A stretch of 10,807 bases of DNA from assembly GCA_030589175.1 (NCBI GenBank), contig JAUUWJ010000011.1:1-10807 (forward strand). The letters run 5' to 3'. The notes under the pieces are model-generated. The model worked only from the letters and a program-made list of their open reading frames with translations, made no database searches and had not been told where the DNA came from. Numbering within the stretch: the stretch's first letter is position 1; every line of letters starts with the position of its first letter. Made by a program: the position numbers and the translations under genes. Source of the DNA: Actinomycetes bacterium (GTDB lineage Bacteria; Actinomycetota; Aquicultoria; SURF-47; JAUUWJ01). Positions 1 through 7,596 of the stretch are shown in pieces.

Positions 1-947
1 CTAAAATTACCAAAAGCTCTAATTCTTTCCCACCTTTTCTTTTTTACATCTTCAATTTTCGATTTTTTAAGCTTATTGATATGTTTCTTTAAGGTGTTTC
101 GCAAGTGATAATAGACTTCGTCCGGATCTCGATGAGCACCACCTAATGGCTCAGTGACGATTTCATCGACAATACCTAACTTTATGAGGTCTTTCGATGT
201 TAAATTAAGCTCTTCTGCCGCCTTGGGAGCCTTCGTCTCATCGTGCCATAAAATAGAAGCACAAGCTTCCGGGCTAGCTACCGAGTAGTATGAATTTTCC
301 AGCATTATTAGAGCATCTCCCACAGACAAAGCAAGTGCTCCGCCGCTTCCGCCTTCACCGATATTTACTGAAATTACGACAGTATTTAGCATACTAAGTT
401 CTTTTACGTTTTCTGCTATAGCCAGCGATTGCCCTCTTTTTTCCGCTCCGACACCCGGATATGCTCCCGGTGTATCGATAAAAGTGATAACTGGTAGAAA
501 AAATTTTTCGGCCATTTTAAAAAGTCTTAGCGCTTTACGATAGCCTTCCGGGTGAGGCATGCCAAAGTTTCTATGTACATTTGATTTGGCATTCTTTCCT
601 TTTTGGTGCCCTACTACCATAACAAAAGTTTTATCAAACCTTGCAAGCCCCCCGACAATTGCCGGATCATCATGATACAAACGATCTCCGTGCAGCTCCG
701 TAAAATCGTTAAAAATATAATTAAGATAATCAAGAGTTCTTGGCCGAGAAGGATGCCTCGTTATTTGAATAATTTGCCAAGGAGTTAACTCTGAGTATAT
801 AAGCTCTTTAAGCTTTTCTAATTGATCTTCCAGATAAATTATTTCGTCCGCTACGTCTTTTTGTTTAGCCCCTTGCAAGCTCTTTAGTTCATTAAGCTTG
901 TTCTCAAGATCAACTAAGGGTTTTTCAAAATCCATTGCATAGACCAT
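1..947 (-). CDS. accA: Acetyl-CoA carboxylase carboxyltransferase subunit alpha (3' end cut by window edge)
   Basis: AccA pairs with AccD to form the carboxyltransferase that moves CO2 from carboxybiotin to acetyl-CoA, giving malonyl-CoA for fatty acid synthesis in the cytoplasm. My reverse-strand translation is open from 947 to the window edge (315 codons), close to the usual family length of about 315-325, so only a few C-terminal residues are missing. Visible landmarks are an N-terminal helical region beginning MVYAMDFEKPL, then ELHGDR, FGMPHPEGYRKALRL, DTPGAYPGVGAEKRGQ and GEGGSGGALAL, all typical of the alpha subunit. I chose the ATG at 947 because GGAG at 957-960 sits 9 nt upstream. The ATG at 935 (MDFEKPL) looks more like the usual family start but lies 21 nt from that site. 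The gene starts 3 nt after the accD stop, so the two are co-transcribed. Confidence 0.96.
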   Translation of the reverse strand, partial: MVYAMDFEKPLVDLENKLNELKSLQGAKQKDVADEIIYLEDQLEKLKELIYSELTPWQIIQITRHPSRPRTLDYLNYIFNDFTELHGDRLYHDDPAIVGGLARFDKTFVMVVGHQKGKNAKSNVHRNFGMPHPEGYRKALRLFKMAEKFFLPVITFIDTPGAYPGVGAEKRGQSLAIAENVKELSMLNTVVISVNIGEGGSGGALALSVGDALIMLENSYYSVASPEACASILWHDETKAPKAAEELNLTSKDLIKLGIVDEIVTEPLGGAHRDPDEVYYHLRNTLKKHINKLKKSKIEDVKKKRWERIRAFGNF

Positions 948-950
948 AAT

Positions 951-1799
951 TTATTGCTCCCGTAGCATGCCTAGAATTTTGGAAATAACATCTTTTTGAT
1001 TGGCCCTTGATACAATCATATCTACCATTCCGCCTTCTTTTAGAGAATTCGCATTTTGAAAGTCTTCTGGCAGTCTTTCTTTAATCGTTTTCTCGATAAC
1101 TCTTGGACCGGCAAAACCGATAAGAGCGCCGGGCTCAGCTATTATTATATCGGCAAGTCCTGCAAAACTTGCCGTTACGCCTCCCATTGTAGGATTTGTA
1201 AGAATCGAAATATAAGGAAGTTTTTCTTTATCTAATTGAGCAACTGCTTGTGACGTCTTGCTCATTTGCATCAGTGAGAGCATGCCTTCTTGCATTCGAG
1301 CTCCACCCGAGGCACAAGAAATTACAAGGGGGATTCTCTTTTTTATGGCTGTTTCAACTAATCTGGTAACCTTCTCGCCCACAACTGAGCCCATGCTTCC
1401 TCCGATGAAACGAAAATCCATCGCTCCGATAGCAATATTTCTTTTTCCTATTTTAGCCGTACCGCTAATAAAAGCTTCGTTTTGGCCGCTTTTAGCTTGC
1501 GCTTTTGAAATACTTTGACGGTATGTTTTTTCCGCCTTAAATTTAAGTTTATCTACCGGAAATAAATTCTTGTCTTGTTCCTTAAATGAGTTTTCGTCAA
1601 CCAAGACTTTAATTCTTCCCTTTGCTGCTAAAAGATGGTGGTAATCGCATTTGGGACAGACCATGTCATTTTTGATTAGTTCTTTTTCAAAAATTATTAA
1701 GCCGCAGCCTTTGCATTTTGTCCATACACCATCCGGCACTTTTTTCTTACTATTGCTTTCTTTTATAGTATTTTTTTCAAAATATTCGCCTAGTGGCAT
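951..1799 (-). CDS. accD: Acetyl-CoA carboxylase carboxyltransferase subunit beta
   Basis: This is the beta subunit of the acetyl-CoA carboxylase carboxyltransferase (282 aa, normal length). The N-terminus holds the family's four-cysteine zinc ribbon, with Cys29-X2-Cys32 and Cys48-X2-Cys51. The crotonase-like carboxyltransferase core follows, with FRFIGGSMGSVVGEK, SCASGGARMQEG, PTMGGVTASFA and GFAGPRVIEKT, the last two lining the CoA and carboxybiotin pocket in the family. Its ATG directly abuts the trpA stop (TAAATG), with GGAG placed 5 nt before the start inside the trpA end, so translation is probably coupled to trpA. accA follows 3 nt downstream. The adjacency puts a fatty-acid gene pair under the trpBA promoter unless an internal promoter exists inside trpA. 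Identification is secure. Confidence 0.97.
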   Translation of the reverse strand: MPLGEYFEKNTIKESNSKKKVPDGVWTKCKGCGLIIFEKELIKNDMVCPKCDYHHLLAAKGRIKVLVDENSFKEQDKNLFPVDKLKFKAEKTYRQSISKAQAKSGQNEAFISGTAKIGKRNIAIGAMDFRFIGGSMGSVVGEKVTRLVETAIKKRIPLVISCASGGARMQEGMLSLMQMSKTSQAVAQLDKEKLPYISILTNPTMGGVTASFAGLADIIIAEPGALIGFAGPRVIEKTIKERLPEDFQNANSLKEGGMVDMIVSRANQKDVISKILGMLREQ

Positions 1800-2573
1800 T
1801 TATACTCCAAGTCTTTTAATAAACTTTTCGATATTTTTTAGGCTATCGGTCTCTGTCTTAGCTTTAGTATAAGCTTTTATCAGGCTCGAACCTACAATTA
1901 TTCCGTCAGAAAGCGGCCTTAACTCATTTACTTGTTCTCTTTTTGAAATCCCGAAGCCTACCGCTATCGGTTTTTTTGTTAACGACCTTACTCTTTTTAA
2001 AAAAACATATGTACTCTTAGGCAATTTATTACGAGCTCCTGTAACTCCGGTGAGAGAAACACAGTACAAAAATGAACTGCTCGCTTTGCTTATCTTTTTT
2101 ATTCGTGCATCTGAACTTGTCGGCGCCACTAAAAATATTGTCTCTACTTGATCTCTAGAAGCAGCTAACCAGTCTTTGGCTTCTTCTACTGTTAAATCAG
2201 GAACAATAACTCCTTTAACTCCAGCCTTTGCTGCTTTCCTGGCAAAGTTTTTAAGACCGTTTTTATATAAGAGATTGTAATAAGTCATTATTATCGTGGG
2301 AGGCAATTTTTTCTTGATATCGTTTAATGCTCCAAAAACTTGCTCTACTTTCAAACCTGCTTTTAGTGCAACGGTAGATGCTTTTTGAATAACCGGACCA
2401 TCGGCAATCGGGTCGGAAAAGGGTATCCCTACCTCTAATAAATCTGCTCCGTTTTTAGCCAGATTCAAAAATACTTTTTTAGAGCGTGAAAGCGTCGGAT
2501 ATCCCACTGGGAAATAAGGCATCAGCATGGTTCTATTTTCTTTTCTCGCTTTCTCAAAAATTGATGCAATCAT
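1800..2573 (-). CDS. trpA: Tryptophan synthase alpha chain
   Basis: TrpA cleaves indole-3-glycerol phosphate to indole and glyceraldehyde 3-phosphate and channels the indole to TrpB. The protein is 257 aa, slightly short but within the family range. The TIM-barrel catalytic pair is visible as Glu47 in [11 protein letters not shown] and Asp58 in IADGP, equivalent to Glu49 and Asp60 of the enterobacterial enzyme. The flexible loop SLTGVTGAR and the phosphate-binding GFGISKREQ and DGIIVGSSL segments are also present. The ATG overlaps the trpB stop in an ATGA arrangement (4-nt overlap), the usual trpB-trpA coupling that supports balanced complex formation. The stop codon abuts accD. Nothing in the sequence suggests inactivation. 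Confidence 0.97.
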   Translation of the reverse strand: MIASIFEKARKENRTMLMPYFPVGYPTLSRSKKVFLNLAKNGADLLEVGIPFSDPIADGPVIQKASTVALKAGLKVEQVFGALNDIKKKLPPTIIMTYYNLLYKNGLKNFARKAAKAGVKGVIVPDLTVEEAKDWLAASRDQVETIFLVAPTSSDARIKKISKASSSFLYCVSLTGVTGARNKLPKSTYVFLKRVRSLTKKPIAVGFGISKREQVNELRPLSDGIIVGSSLIKAYTKAKTETDSLKNIEKFIKRLGV

Positions 2574-3730
2574 TTTTCGCCTAAAATATGTAAATCTTTA
2601 TCCCCGCGCCCACTTAAGTTTATTACGCTCACTTTATTTTTCTTGTGCTCTATTTTCTCAAGATATGCCAGCGCGTGAGCGCTTTCTAATGCCGGTAAGA
2701 TTCCCTCTTTTTCACTTAGTAATTTAAAAGCTCGTATTGCTTCGGTGTCGGTAACTGTTCCATATTTAACCCGCCCTTTATCCTTCAAATAGCTGTGTTC
2801 AGGTCCTACCCCTGGATAATCCAGCCCGGCTGCAATCGAATGAGCTTCTTTGACTTGGCCGTCCTTATTCTGTAAAAGATAACTTAGTGAGCCGTGCAGT
2901 ACTCCCGGCTGTCCAGTTGCTAGCGGTGCACTGTGTAGACCGCTGCTGAGTCCTTTTCCTGCAGCTTCTACCCCAATAAGGTTTACTTTGTCGTCAATGA
3001 ATTCATAGAAAATTCCAATTGCGTTAGAACCGCCGCCTACACAAGCGATTATGTTATTAGCTTTAAGCCCCATTTTCTTAAGTTGTACTTTTGTTTCTTT
3101 CCCGATAACAGCTTGAAAATCTCTGACCATCATCGGGTAAGGGTGCGGCCCGGCAACTGAACCTATCATGTAATAGGTTGTCCTTACATTAGTAACCCAA
3201 TCTCTCATCGCTTCGTTCATTGCATCTTTAAGAGTTTTACTGCCACTTTCTACCGGTATAACTTCCGCTCCCAATAATCTCATTCTTTGAACATTAGGAG
3301 CTTGCCTTTTTATGTCTTCAGATCCCATAAATACATGGCATTCCATTCCAAAAAAAGCTGCTGCCGTTGCCGTTGCTACTCCGTGTTGGCCCGCCCCTGT
3401 TTCGGCAATAATTCTTTTCTTGCCCATTTTCCTGGCCAGTAATCCTTGGCCTATGCAATTATTTATTTTGTGAGCTCCAGTATGAGCCAAGTCTTCTCTT
3501 TTGAGAAGAATTTTTGAACCGTAGTGCCTTGAAAGATAGGTAGCCTCAAACAGCGGCGTCGGTCTTCCCACATAAGACTTAAAGAGCTCTTTTAGCTCTT
3601 TTTGAAAGCCCTTGTCCTTCTTTGTTTTCGCATACGCCTTATTTAATTCTCCTATGGCCTCCATCAGCGTTTCGGGCGCAAATATTCCGCCAAAAATACC
3701 AAAATGGCCTCTTTTATCCGGTAAGCTCAT
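2570..3730 (-). CDS. trpB: Tryptophan synthase beta chain
   Basis: TrpB is the PLP enzyme that condenses indole with L-serine to make L-tryptophan, working as an alpha2beta2 complex with TrpA. The 386-aa length and the N-terminus ([20 protein letters not shown]) match the canonical TrpB1 class rather than the longer TrpB2 class. Lys88 in HTGAHKINN is the expected Schiff-base lysine. Glu110 in AETGAGQHG is the expected catalytic acid, and GGGSN at 232-236 is the phosphate-cup loop. LSGRGDKD closes the C-terminus. The gene is first in a trpB-trpA-accD-accA run. No convincing Shine-Dalgarno precedes the ATG: the last 20 nt are almost only A and T. The start is nevertheless fixed by the conserved N-terminus. 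A good promoter lies about 75 nt upstream. Confidence 0.97.
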   Translation of the reverse strand: MSLPDKRGHFGIFGGIFAPETLMEAIGELNKAYAKTKKDKGFQKELKELFKSYVGRPTPLFEATYLSRHYGSKILLKREDLAHTGAHKINNCIGQGLLARKMGKKRIIAETGAGQHGVATATAAAFFGMECHVFMGSEDIKRQAPNVQRMRLLGAEVIPVESGSKTLKDAMNEAMRDWVTNVRTTYYMIGSVAGPHPYPMMVRDFQAVIGKETKVQLKKMGLKANNIIACVGGGSNAIGIFYEFIDDKVNLIGVEAAGKGLSSGLHSAPLATGQPGVLHGSLSYLLQNKDGQVKEAHSIAAGLDYPGVGPEHSYLKDKGRVKYGTVTDTEAIRAFKLLSEKEGILPALESAHALAYLEKIEHKKNKVSVINLSGRGDKDLHILGEK

Positions 3731-3803
3731 TATTTATTAATTGACACTAAACTATAATTTTATAATAGAAGCTTCCTTCTGAACAGCTCTTTCAAGCAAT
3801 AGA

Positions 3804-3832
3804 ATAATACTTTTAAATAATCAAAATTTCAA
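3804..3832 (-). promoter_or_regulatory. Putative sigma-70 promoter of trpB-trpA-accD-accA
   Basis: Read on the minus strand, TTGAAA (3827-3832) and TATTAT (3804-3809) are separated by exactly 17 nt, close to the sigma-70 consensus. Transcription would begin near 3797, leaving a leader of about 67 nt before trpB. That leader contains no run of Trp codons, no T-box motif and no clear terminator, so no attenuation mechanism is visible. The site is inferred from sequence only; AT-rich DNA gives chance matches, but the spacing and position are good. Confidence 0.55.
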
Positions 3833-3958
3833 ATTATTAATTGAAGGCGCATATATAGCCGATTTTAGGCATTTTTTAGATATAAATGACAAAAATTATT
3901 TTCATATTTGCTGTTAAGGTGCTCTTTTTACCAACCGATAACATAATTAAGAGTAAAA

Positions 3959-4177
3959 ATGCTTAAAAATAAAAAAGGCTCCGGTTTCGTAGAGCTAATG
4001 GTAGCTCTAACAATATTGAACATCGTTCTTCTTGCCCTTATACTTTCTTTTATCTTCTCAACAAAATCAACTCTTAGAAACAATGTACGAACAACCGCTT
4101 ACAACCTGGGCATTAGACAGCTTGAGAGAGTAAAAAGCCTGGACTACGACGATGTCGGATTAACAAATTCTAATTGA
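3959..4177 (+). CDS. Type IV prepilin-like protein, N-terminal fragment (PilV/pseudopilin type)
   Basis: This 72-aa plus-strand frame begins MLKNKKGSGFVELMVALTI. It reads as a class III signal: short basic leader, Gly7 at the prepilin-peptidase site, Glu12 at the +5 position of the mature protein, then a hydrophobic helix of about 20 residues. The segment RTTAYNLGIRQLERVKSLDYDDVG resembles the region after the helix in PilV/GspI-type minor pilins, which normally continue for another 60-120 residues. Here the frame stops at TGA (4175-4177), so it looks truncated. Its start is weakly supported by AAGAG 5 nt upstream. It is on the strand opposite to all other genes, between trpF and trpB, with no other pilus gene nearby. 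It may be non-functional, or it may still make a membrane peptide. Confidence 0.6.
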   Translation: MLKNKKGSGFVELMVALTILNIVLLALILSFIFSTKSTLRNNVRTTAYNLGIRQLERVKSLDYDDVGLTNSN

Positions 4178-4509
4178 TTCCCGAAAACTATCTTTATATA
4201 AATCATTATGATAATCGCAGCCGCGACGTAGCGCCCAGAGATATAACTATTCACGCCGCTTTATTCTCTTTGAATCATTCATTTACTTTTGAGAGATATG
4301 ACAGGCCGCCTCAAAAAGGAACTATAACCATTCTGGGTTCAATCGGCCAGCGTTATCGCGGTCCTGTAGGTACTTTTCGAGGGAACAATATAGTCAGCGG
4401 TTATTCAAAAGACTACAACTATGACCAAAGAATGCAATACGATGAACCGCCTCATTTTATTGAGCCGCTAAATACAGGTTTCTATATTTCAAACTGGGAA
4501 GAACTATAA
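4174..4509 (+). CDS. C-terminal fragment of a PilX-like pilus assembly protein (probable gene remnant)
   Basis: This 111-aa frame has no signal or membrane segment. Its only start is a TTG (4174) overlapping the stop of the preceding prepilin frame as TTGA, and TAA lies immediately upstream in its own frame. The pattern IHAALFSLNHSF ... GTITILGSI ... YRGPVGTF ... GYSKDYNYD ... PPHF is what I recall from the extreme C-terminus of large PilX/DUF4900-like pilus assembly proteins, which carry their own prepilin signal and are several hundred residues long. Here only that C-terminus remains. The simplest reading is a deletion joining the start of one pilus gene to the end of another. Translation by reinitiation at TTG, or by frameshifting from the upstream frame, cannot be excluded. 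The family assignment is from memory and needs a profile search. Confidence 0.5.
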   Translation: MIPENYLYINHYDNRSRDVAPRDITIHAALFSLNHSFTFERYDRPPQKGTITILGSIGQRYRGPVGTFRGNNIVSGYSKDYNYDQRMQYDEPPHFIEPLNTGFYISNWEEL

Positions 4510-4513
4510 GAGC

Positions 4514-4544
4514 GGACGGTGGATGCTAGACTCTGGACGCTAGA
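4514..4544. repeat. Short degenerate direct repeat, 14-nt period
   Basis: GGATGCTAGA (4521-4530) and GGACGCTAGA (4535-4544) differ at one base and are 14 nt apart. A partial third unit, GGACGGT, precedes them at 4514-4520. The repeat lies in the 49-nt gap between the pilus remnant and the end of trpF, two convergent genes. It does not fold into a convincing terminator. Origin and role are unknown; it could be a minisatellite-like remnant or a rearrangement scar. Confidence 0.5.
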
Positions 4545-4558
4545 AATAATTTACTAAT

Positions 4559-5167
4559 CTACCCTTTTACAGCTTTGATAAAAGCGATGATTTTCTGGTG
4601 ATCTTTAACTCCCGGACTTGTCTCTACGCCGCTTGATACATCCACTCCGTAAGGTTTTAATCTTGATATTATCCCAGCAACGTTTTCGGGATTAAGACCA
4701 CCTGACATAAAAAACGGCCTCTCAATTTTCTTGTTTTCTAAAATACTTAAATCGAAAGTTTTTCCGGTACCTCCATAAAGATGTTCATCGCGAGAGTCAA
4801 ACACGTAAGCAAAAACATCAAACTTTCTCAAATCTTCTAAGTCTTTTTCTTCTTTTAGGCGAATGGCTTTTATCGTAGGGAACTCTAATTCGTTTATAAA
4901 TTCCGGAGTTTCATCTCCGTGCAGCTGAACATATGACAACTTACACGATCTAACAATATTCTTAATTTCCTCTCGGGTTTGGTTTACAAAAACACCTACT
5001 GTTTTAATACCCTCTGGAAGATTAGAAATAATATCAAAAGCCTCTTCTGGTTCAATGTAACGAGGGCTGTCTTTGAAGAAAATGAATCCTATAAAATCAG
5101 CACCACACTTTGCTGCAAATTGCGCATCTTCTAGTTTTTTAATCCCGCAAATTTTTACTTTTACCAA
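4559..5167 (-). CDS. trpF: Phosphoribosylanthranilate isomerase
   Basis: TrpF isomerises N-(5-phosphoribosyl)anthranilate to CdRP, the third step of tryptophan synthesis from chorismate. The 202-aa protein is of normal length. The catalytic cysteine is visible as Cys7 in KICGIK, and the catalytic aspartate is probably Asp124 in VFDSR. Further landmarks are FIFFKDSPRYI, VQLHGDE, YGGTGKTFD and the phosphate-binding FMSGGLNPENV and GVDVSSGVE segments. The start is TTG, 14 nt after the trpC stop, and I see no strong Shine-Dalgarno before it, so translation may depend on ribosomes arriving from trpC. It is the last gene of the trpGDCF block. Beyond it lie a short repeat and the plus-strand pilus remnant rather than trpB, the usual next gene. 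Confidence 0.96.
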   Translation of the reverse strand: MVKVKICGIKKLEDAQFAAKCGADFIGFIFFKDSPRYIEPEEAFDIISNLPEGIKTVGVFVNQTREEIKNIVRSCKLSYVQLHGDETPEFINELEFPTIKAIRLKEEKDLEDLRKFDVFAYVFDSRDEHLYGGTGKTFDLSILENKKIERPFFMSGGLNPENVAGIISRLKPYGVDVSSGVETSPGVKDHQKIIAFIKAVKG

Positions 5168-5181
5168 TTTTGATTTAATTC

Positions 5182-5949
5182 TTAGCTTTTAAAGCTTTCA
5201 ATCATTTTTTTGATGTCGGGTGCACTGACAATTGACTCTCCGACCAGTATAGCATCAACGCCTAAACTCTTAAGCCAAGCGGCATCTTTGCCTGTCTTTA
5301 TTCCGCTTTCGCTTACAACTATCCTGTCTTTTCCGACTAATTTAATTAATCTTTCTGTTGTTTTTAAGTCGGTTTCAAAAGTCTTTAAATTGCGATTGTT
5401 TATCCCTATAACTTTTGCCTCAGCCCCTAAAGCGGTTTTCAATTCTTCTTCTGAGTGAACTTCAATAAATGGCTCCATATTTAACTTGTGAGTTAGTTTT
5501 GCTAATTTTCTTAGCTCGTTCTCATCAAGAATTGCACTAATTAGAAGTAAAGCGTCTGCTCCTAAATACCTAGACTCATATACTTGATATTCTTCAAGAA
5601 CAAAGTCCTTTCTTAGAACTGGTAAGCTTGAATTTTCTTTTACGATCTCTATATATTCGGGTTGGCCTTTAAAAAAATCCTCTTCCGTTAATACCGATAT
5701 AGCAGATGCATCACTGTCTTCATATGTTTTTGCTATTTCTCCCACATTAATATCAGGAGCGATGTCGCCTCTCGACGGTGAAGCCTTTTTAATTTCGGCT
5801 ATCAAGCTTAAGTTTTTACCGAGCAAAGCTTCTCGGAAATTTCGCGTGGTTTTCTTTAGGGCGGCTCTTTCTTTAATGACCTCCAAAGGCAGCTTTTGTT
5901 TCTGAGCAGCAATTCTTTTTCTTTTGGCTTCTATTATTTCATCAAGCAT
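5182..5949 (-). CDS. trpC: Indole-3-glycerol phosphate synthase
   Basis: TrpC closes the indole ring: it converts CdRP to indole-3-glycerol phosphate with loss of CO2 and water. The protein is 255 aa, the usual size of a monofunctional enzyme not fused to TrpF. It opens with the typical N-terminal helix (LDEIIEAKRKRI). The active-site segment AEIKKASPSRGDI carries Glu52 and Lys54, and LPVLRKDF carries Lys114, matching the catalytic residues of the family. GINNRNL, SESGI and DAILVGES complete the phosphate-binding side of the barrel. The ATG lies inside the end of trpD (8-nt overlap), so the two genes are translationally coupled. trpF follows after 14 nt. Confidence 0.97.
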   Translation of the reverse strand: MLDEIIEAKRKRIAAQKQKLPLEVIKERAALKKTTRNFREALLGKNLSLIAEIKKASPSRGDIAPDINVGEIAKTYEDSDASAISVLTEEDFFKGQPEYIEIVKENSSLPVLRKDFVLEEYQVYESRYLGADALLLISAILDENELRKLAKLTHKLNMEPFIEVHSEEELKTALGAEAKVIGINNRNLKTFETDLKTTERLIKLVGKDRIVVSESGIKTGKDAAWLKSLGVDAILVGESIVSAPDIKKMIESFKS

Positions 5950-6952
5950 TGCTAAATTTGACTAGTTCTTCCAGTTTTTCCAAAGGTTTTTTGCTGTTTA
6001 TTAAATCCCTGGCTTTTTCAAGCCCTTCTTCTATGTTTTGGGCTTGTTGAGCTACTTTCAAAGCACAAGCGCTATTTAACAAAACAATATCCGTTTTTGG
6101 TCCCTGTGCACCTGATAAAACTTCTTTTATTATTTTAACGTTATCATCTTTGTCTTTTGCTTTTATGTCATTGATACTTGCTTGATCTAAACCGAAATCT
6201 TGCCCTTTGATTTCGTAGTCCTCTATCGTTTCGTCGGGTTTTAATTCACTAATTTTGGTCACGCCTGTCGTAGTCACCTCATCAAGGCCGTTTCCGTGGA
6301 CGACCATGCAAGCAACAGCCCCTAACTTTTTTAATACTTCAGCCATACTGCGCCTTATTGAATCATCATAAACACCCAGCAACTGATACTTTGCTTCCGC
6401 AGGATTAGTCAAGGGGCCCAAGATGTTAAAGACTGTTCTAATGCCAATTTCTTTTCGCGGACCAATTGCGTACTTCATTGCTTTGTGAAAAGCAGGTGCA
6501 AACATAAAACCTATCCCTATTTTTTCGATTGACTCCTTTACTTTCTCAGGCTCCAGATCGACTTTTACGCCTAAAGCTTCTAAAACATCAGCACTTCCAC
6601 ACTGGCTAGATACGCTTCTATTACCATGTTTAGCAACTGCTACTCCGCTTGCAGCCAGAATAAAACTAACAGCCGTAGATATATTGAAGGTGTCTGCACA
6701 ATCTCCTCCCGTCCCACAAGTATCAGCTAAAATCTCTACTTTTGGATTTATCCTAGAAGCCTTTTCCCGCATTATCTTGGCAAAAGCGCTTATCTCCTCA
6801 ACCGTTTCTCCTTTTAACCTCAAAGCTGTAAGAAATGCTCCTATCTGAGCATCGGTTGTTTTTCCTTCCATAATTTCATTCATTACAAGTTCTGCCTCTT
6901 TACCGCTTAAATCTTTGCCTTCTATTAGGCTGGAAAGAACATCGGTTATCAT
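5942..6952 (-). CDS. trpD: Anthranilate phosphoribosyltransferase
   Basis: TrpD transfers the phosphoribosyl group of PRPP to anthranilate. The 336-aa protein is a stand-alone enzyme, not fused to the TrpG glutaminase as in enterobacteria. The diphosphate-binding loop GTGGD (80-84) and KHGNRSVSS (108-116) are intact. GPRKEIGIRTVFNILGPL and VHGNGLDE follow in the expected order, giving the small helical domain plus the large alpha/beta domain of this transferase family. The ATG directly follows the trpG stop (TAAATG). It has a perfect AGGAGG (6961-6966) 8 nt upstream, embedded in the last trpG codons, which fixes the start and indicates one transcript. The 3' end overlaps trpC. Confidence 0.97.
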   Translation of the reverse strand: MITDVLSSLIEGKDLSGKEAELVMNEIMEGKTTDAQIGAFLTALRLKGETVEEISAFAKIMREKASRINPKVEILADTCGTGGDCADTFNISTAVSFILAASGVAVAKHGNRSVSSQCGSADVLEALGVKVDLEPEKVKESIEKIGIGFMFAPAFHKAMKYAIGPRKEIGIRTVFNILGPLTNPAEAKYQLLGVYDDSIRRSMAEVLKKLGAVACMVVHGNGLDEVTTTGVTKISELKPDETIEDYEIKGQDFGLDQASINDIKAKDKDDNVKIIKEVLSGAQGPKTDIVLLNSACALKVAQQAQNIEEGLEKARDLINSKKPLEKLEELVKFSNA

Positions 6953-7528
6953 TTATACAGCCTCCTTTTGTTGCAAAAAATTCCTTAATATTTTTTTGCC
7001 TTCTACAGTGAGTATTGATTCGGGATGAAATTGAATTCCTTCAACAAACTTTTCCTTGTGGCGCACACCCATAATTATCTCTTCATTAGTCCAAGCACTT
7101 ACCTCCAAATCATCTGGAAGAGAATCTTTCTTAGCGATCAATGAATGGTAACGCGTTGCAATAAAAGGATTTTTTATTCCTTCAAATATCGTTTTATTAT
7201 CATGAAATATTTCAGAGGTCTTACCATGTACCGGTTCCGGCGCTTTTTCTATTCTTCCTTCAAAAGCCTCAACTATTGCTTGATGCCCTAGGCAAACTCC
7301 AAGCATAGGAATCGAGCCTGAAAACTCTTTTATAATATCTATTGTAACGCCAGCTTGTTTTGGAGTACCCGGACCTGGCGATATTACAATCGAAGACGGT
7401 TTAAGTGATTCGATCTTTTCTATGTCTATTTTGTCGTTTCGGTATACCTTTAATTCTTGGCCAAGCTCTCCCAGATACTGAACCAGGTTATAAGTAAAAG
7501 AATCATAATTATCTATCATTAAAATCAT
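6953..7528 (-). CDS. trpG: Anthranilate synthase component II (glutamine amidotransferase)
   Basis: TrpG is the class I glutaminase subunit that feeds ammonia to TrpE for anthranilate synthesis. The 191-aa protein has the complete triad: nucleophile Cys79 in GVCLGHQ, and His168 and Glu170 in QFHPES. The N-terminal NYDSFTYNLVQYLGELG and oxyanion-region PGPGTP segments are typical. The first ATG is supported by GGAG at 7536-7539, 7 nt upstream; a second in-frame ATG three codons later has no such site. trpE is not adjacent: the upstream gene is rplT, 246 nt away. Because TrpG and PabA are nearly identical, this copy could also serve p-aminobenzoate synthesis, although its place at the head of trpDCF makes a tryptophan role the best call. 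Confidence 0.94.
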   Translation of the reverse strand: MILMIDNYDSFTYNLVQYLGELGQELKVYRNDKIDIEKIESLKPSSIVISPGPGTPKQAGVTIDIIKEFSGSIPMLGVCLGHQAIVEAFEGRIEKAPEPVHGKTSEIFHDNKTIFEGIKNPFIATRYHSLIAKKDSLPDDLEVSAWTNEEIIMGVRHKEKFVEGIQFHPESILTVEGKKILRNFLQQKEAV

Positions 7529-7552
7529 GTTAAAGCTCCGCCATTTCTTTGT

Positions 7553-7580
7553 CGTTGTTCGTCCTTCGTTGTTCGATAAG
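7553..7580. repeat. Short direct repeat, 14-nt period, upstream of trpG
   Basis: Two units beginning CGTTGTTCG (7553-7561 and 7567-7575) are identical over 9 nt and 14 nt apart. On the trpG-coding strand they read CGAACAACG. They fall in the untranslated region just before the trpG ribosome binding site. The period equals that of the repeat beyond trpF, although the unit sequence differs. No regulatory role can be read from sequence alone; a repressor binding to direct repeats is possible but unsupported. Confidence 0.45.
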
Positions 7581-7596
7581 ATAACAATTCAATTTT

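Noticed and set aside
603..788. Plus-strand open frames inside accA, accD, trpA, trpC, infC and thrS (for example 603-788, 1258-1518, 5210-5458, 8842-9120, 9842-10066)
   Set aside because: They are antisense to well-conserved genes, have no recognisable domains, and several reflect the AT-rich codon use of the gene opposite.
3741..3766. Plus-strand TTGACA and TATAAT as a promoter for the pilus fragments
   Set aside because: Both hexamers are perfect, but the spacer is only 14 nt and the first start codon is about 190 nt downstream, so a functional sigma-70 promoter is unlikely. The minus-strand promoter with a 17-nt spacer overlaps this region and fits better.
4510..4558. Bidirectional terminator between the pilus remnant and trpF
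   Set aside because: CTAG-containing segments look palindromic at first but give no stem longer than about 4 bp and no T run; they are direct rather than inverted repeats.
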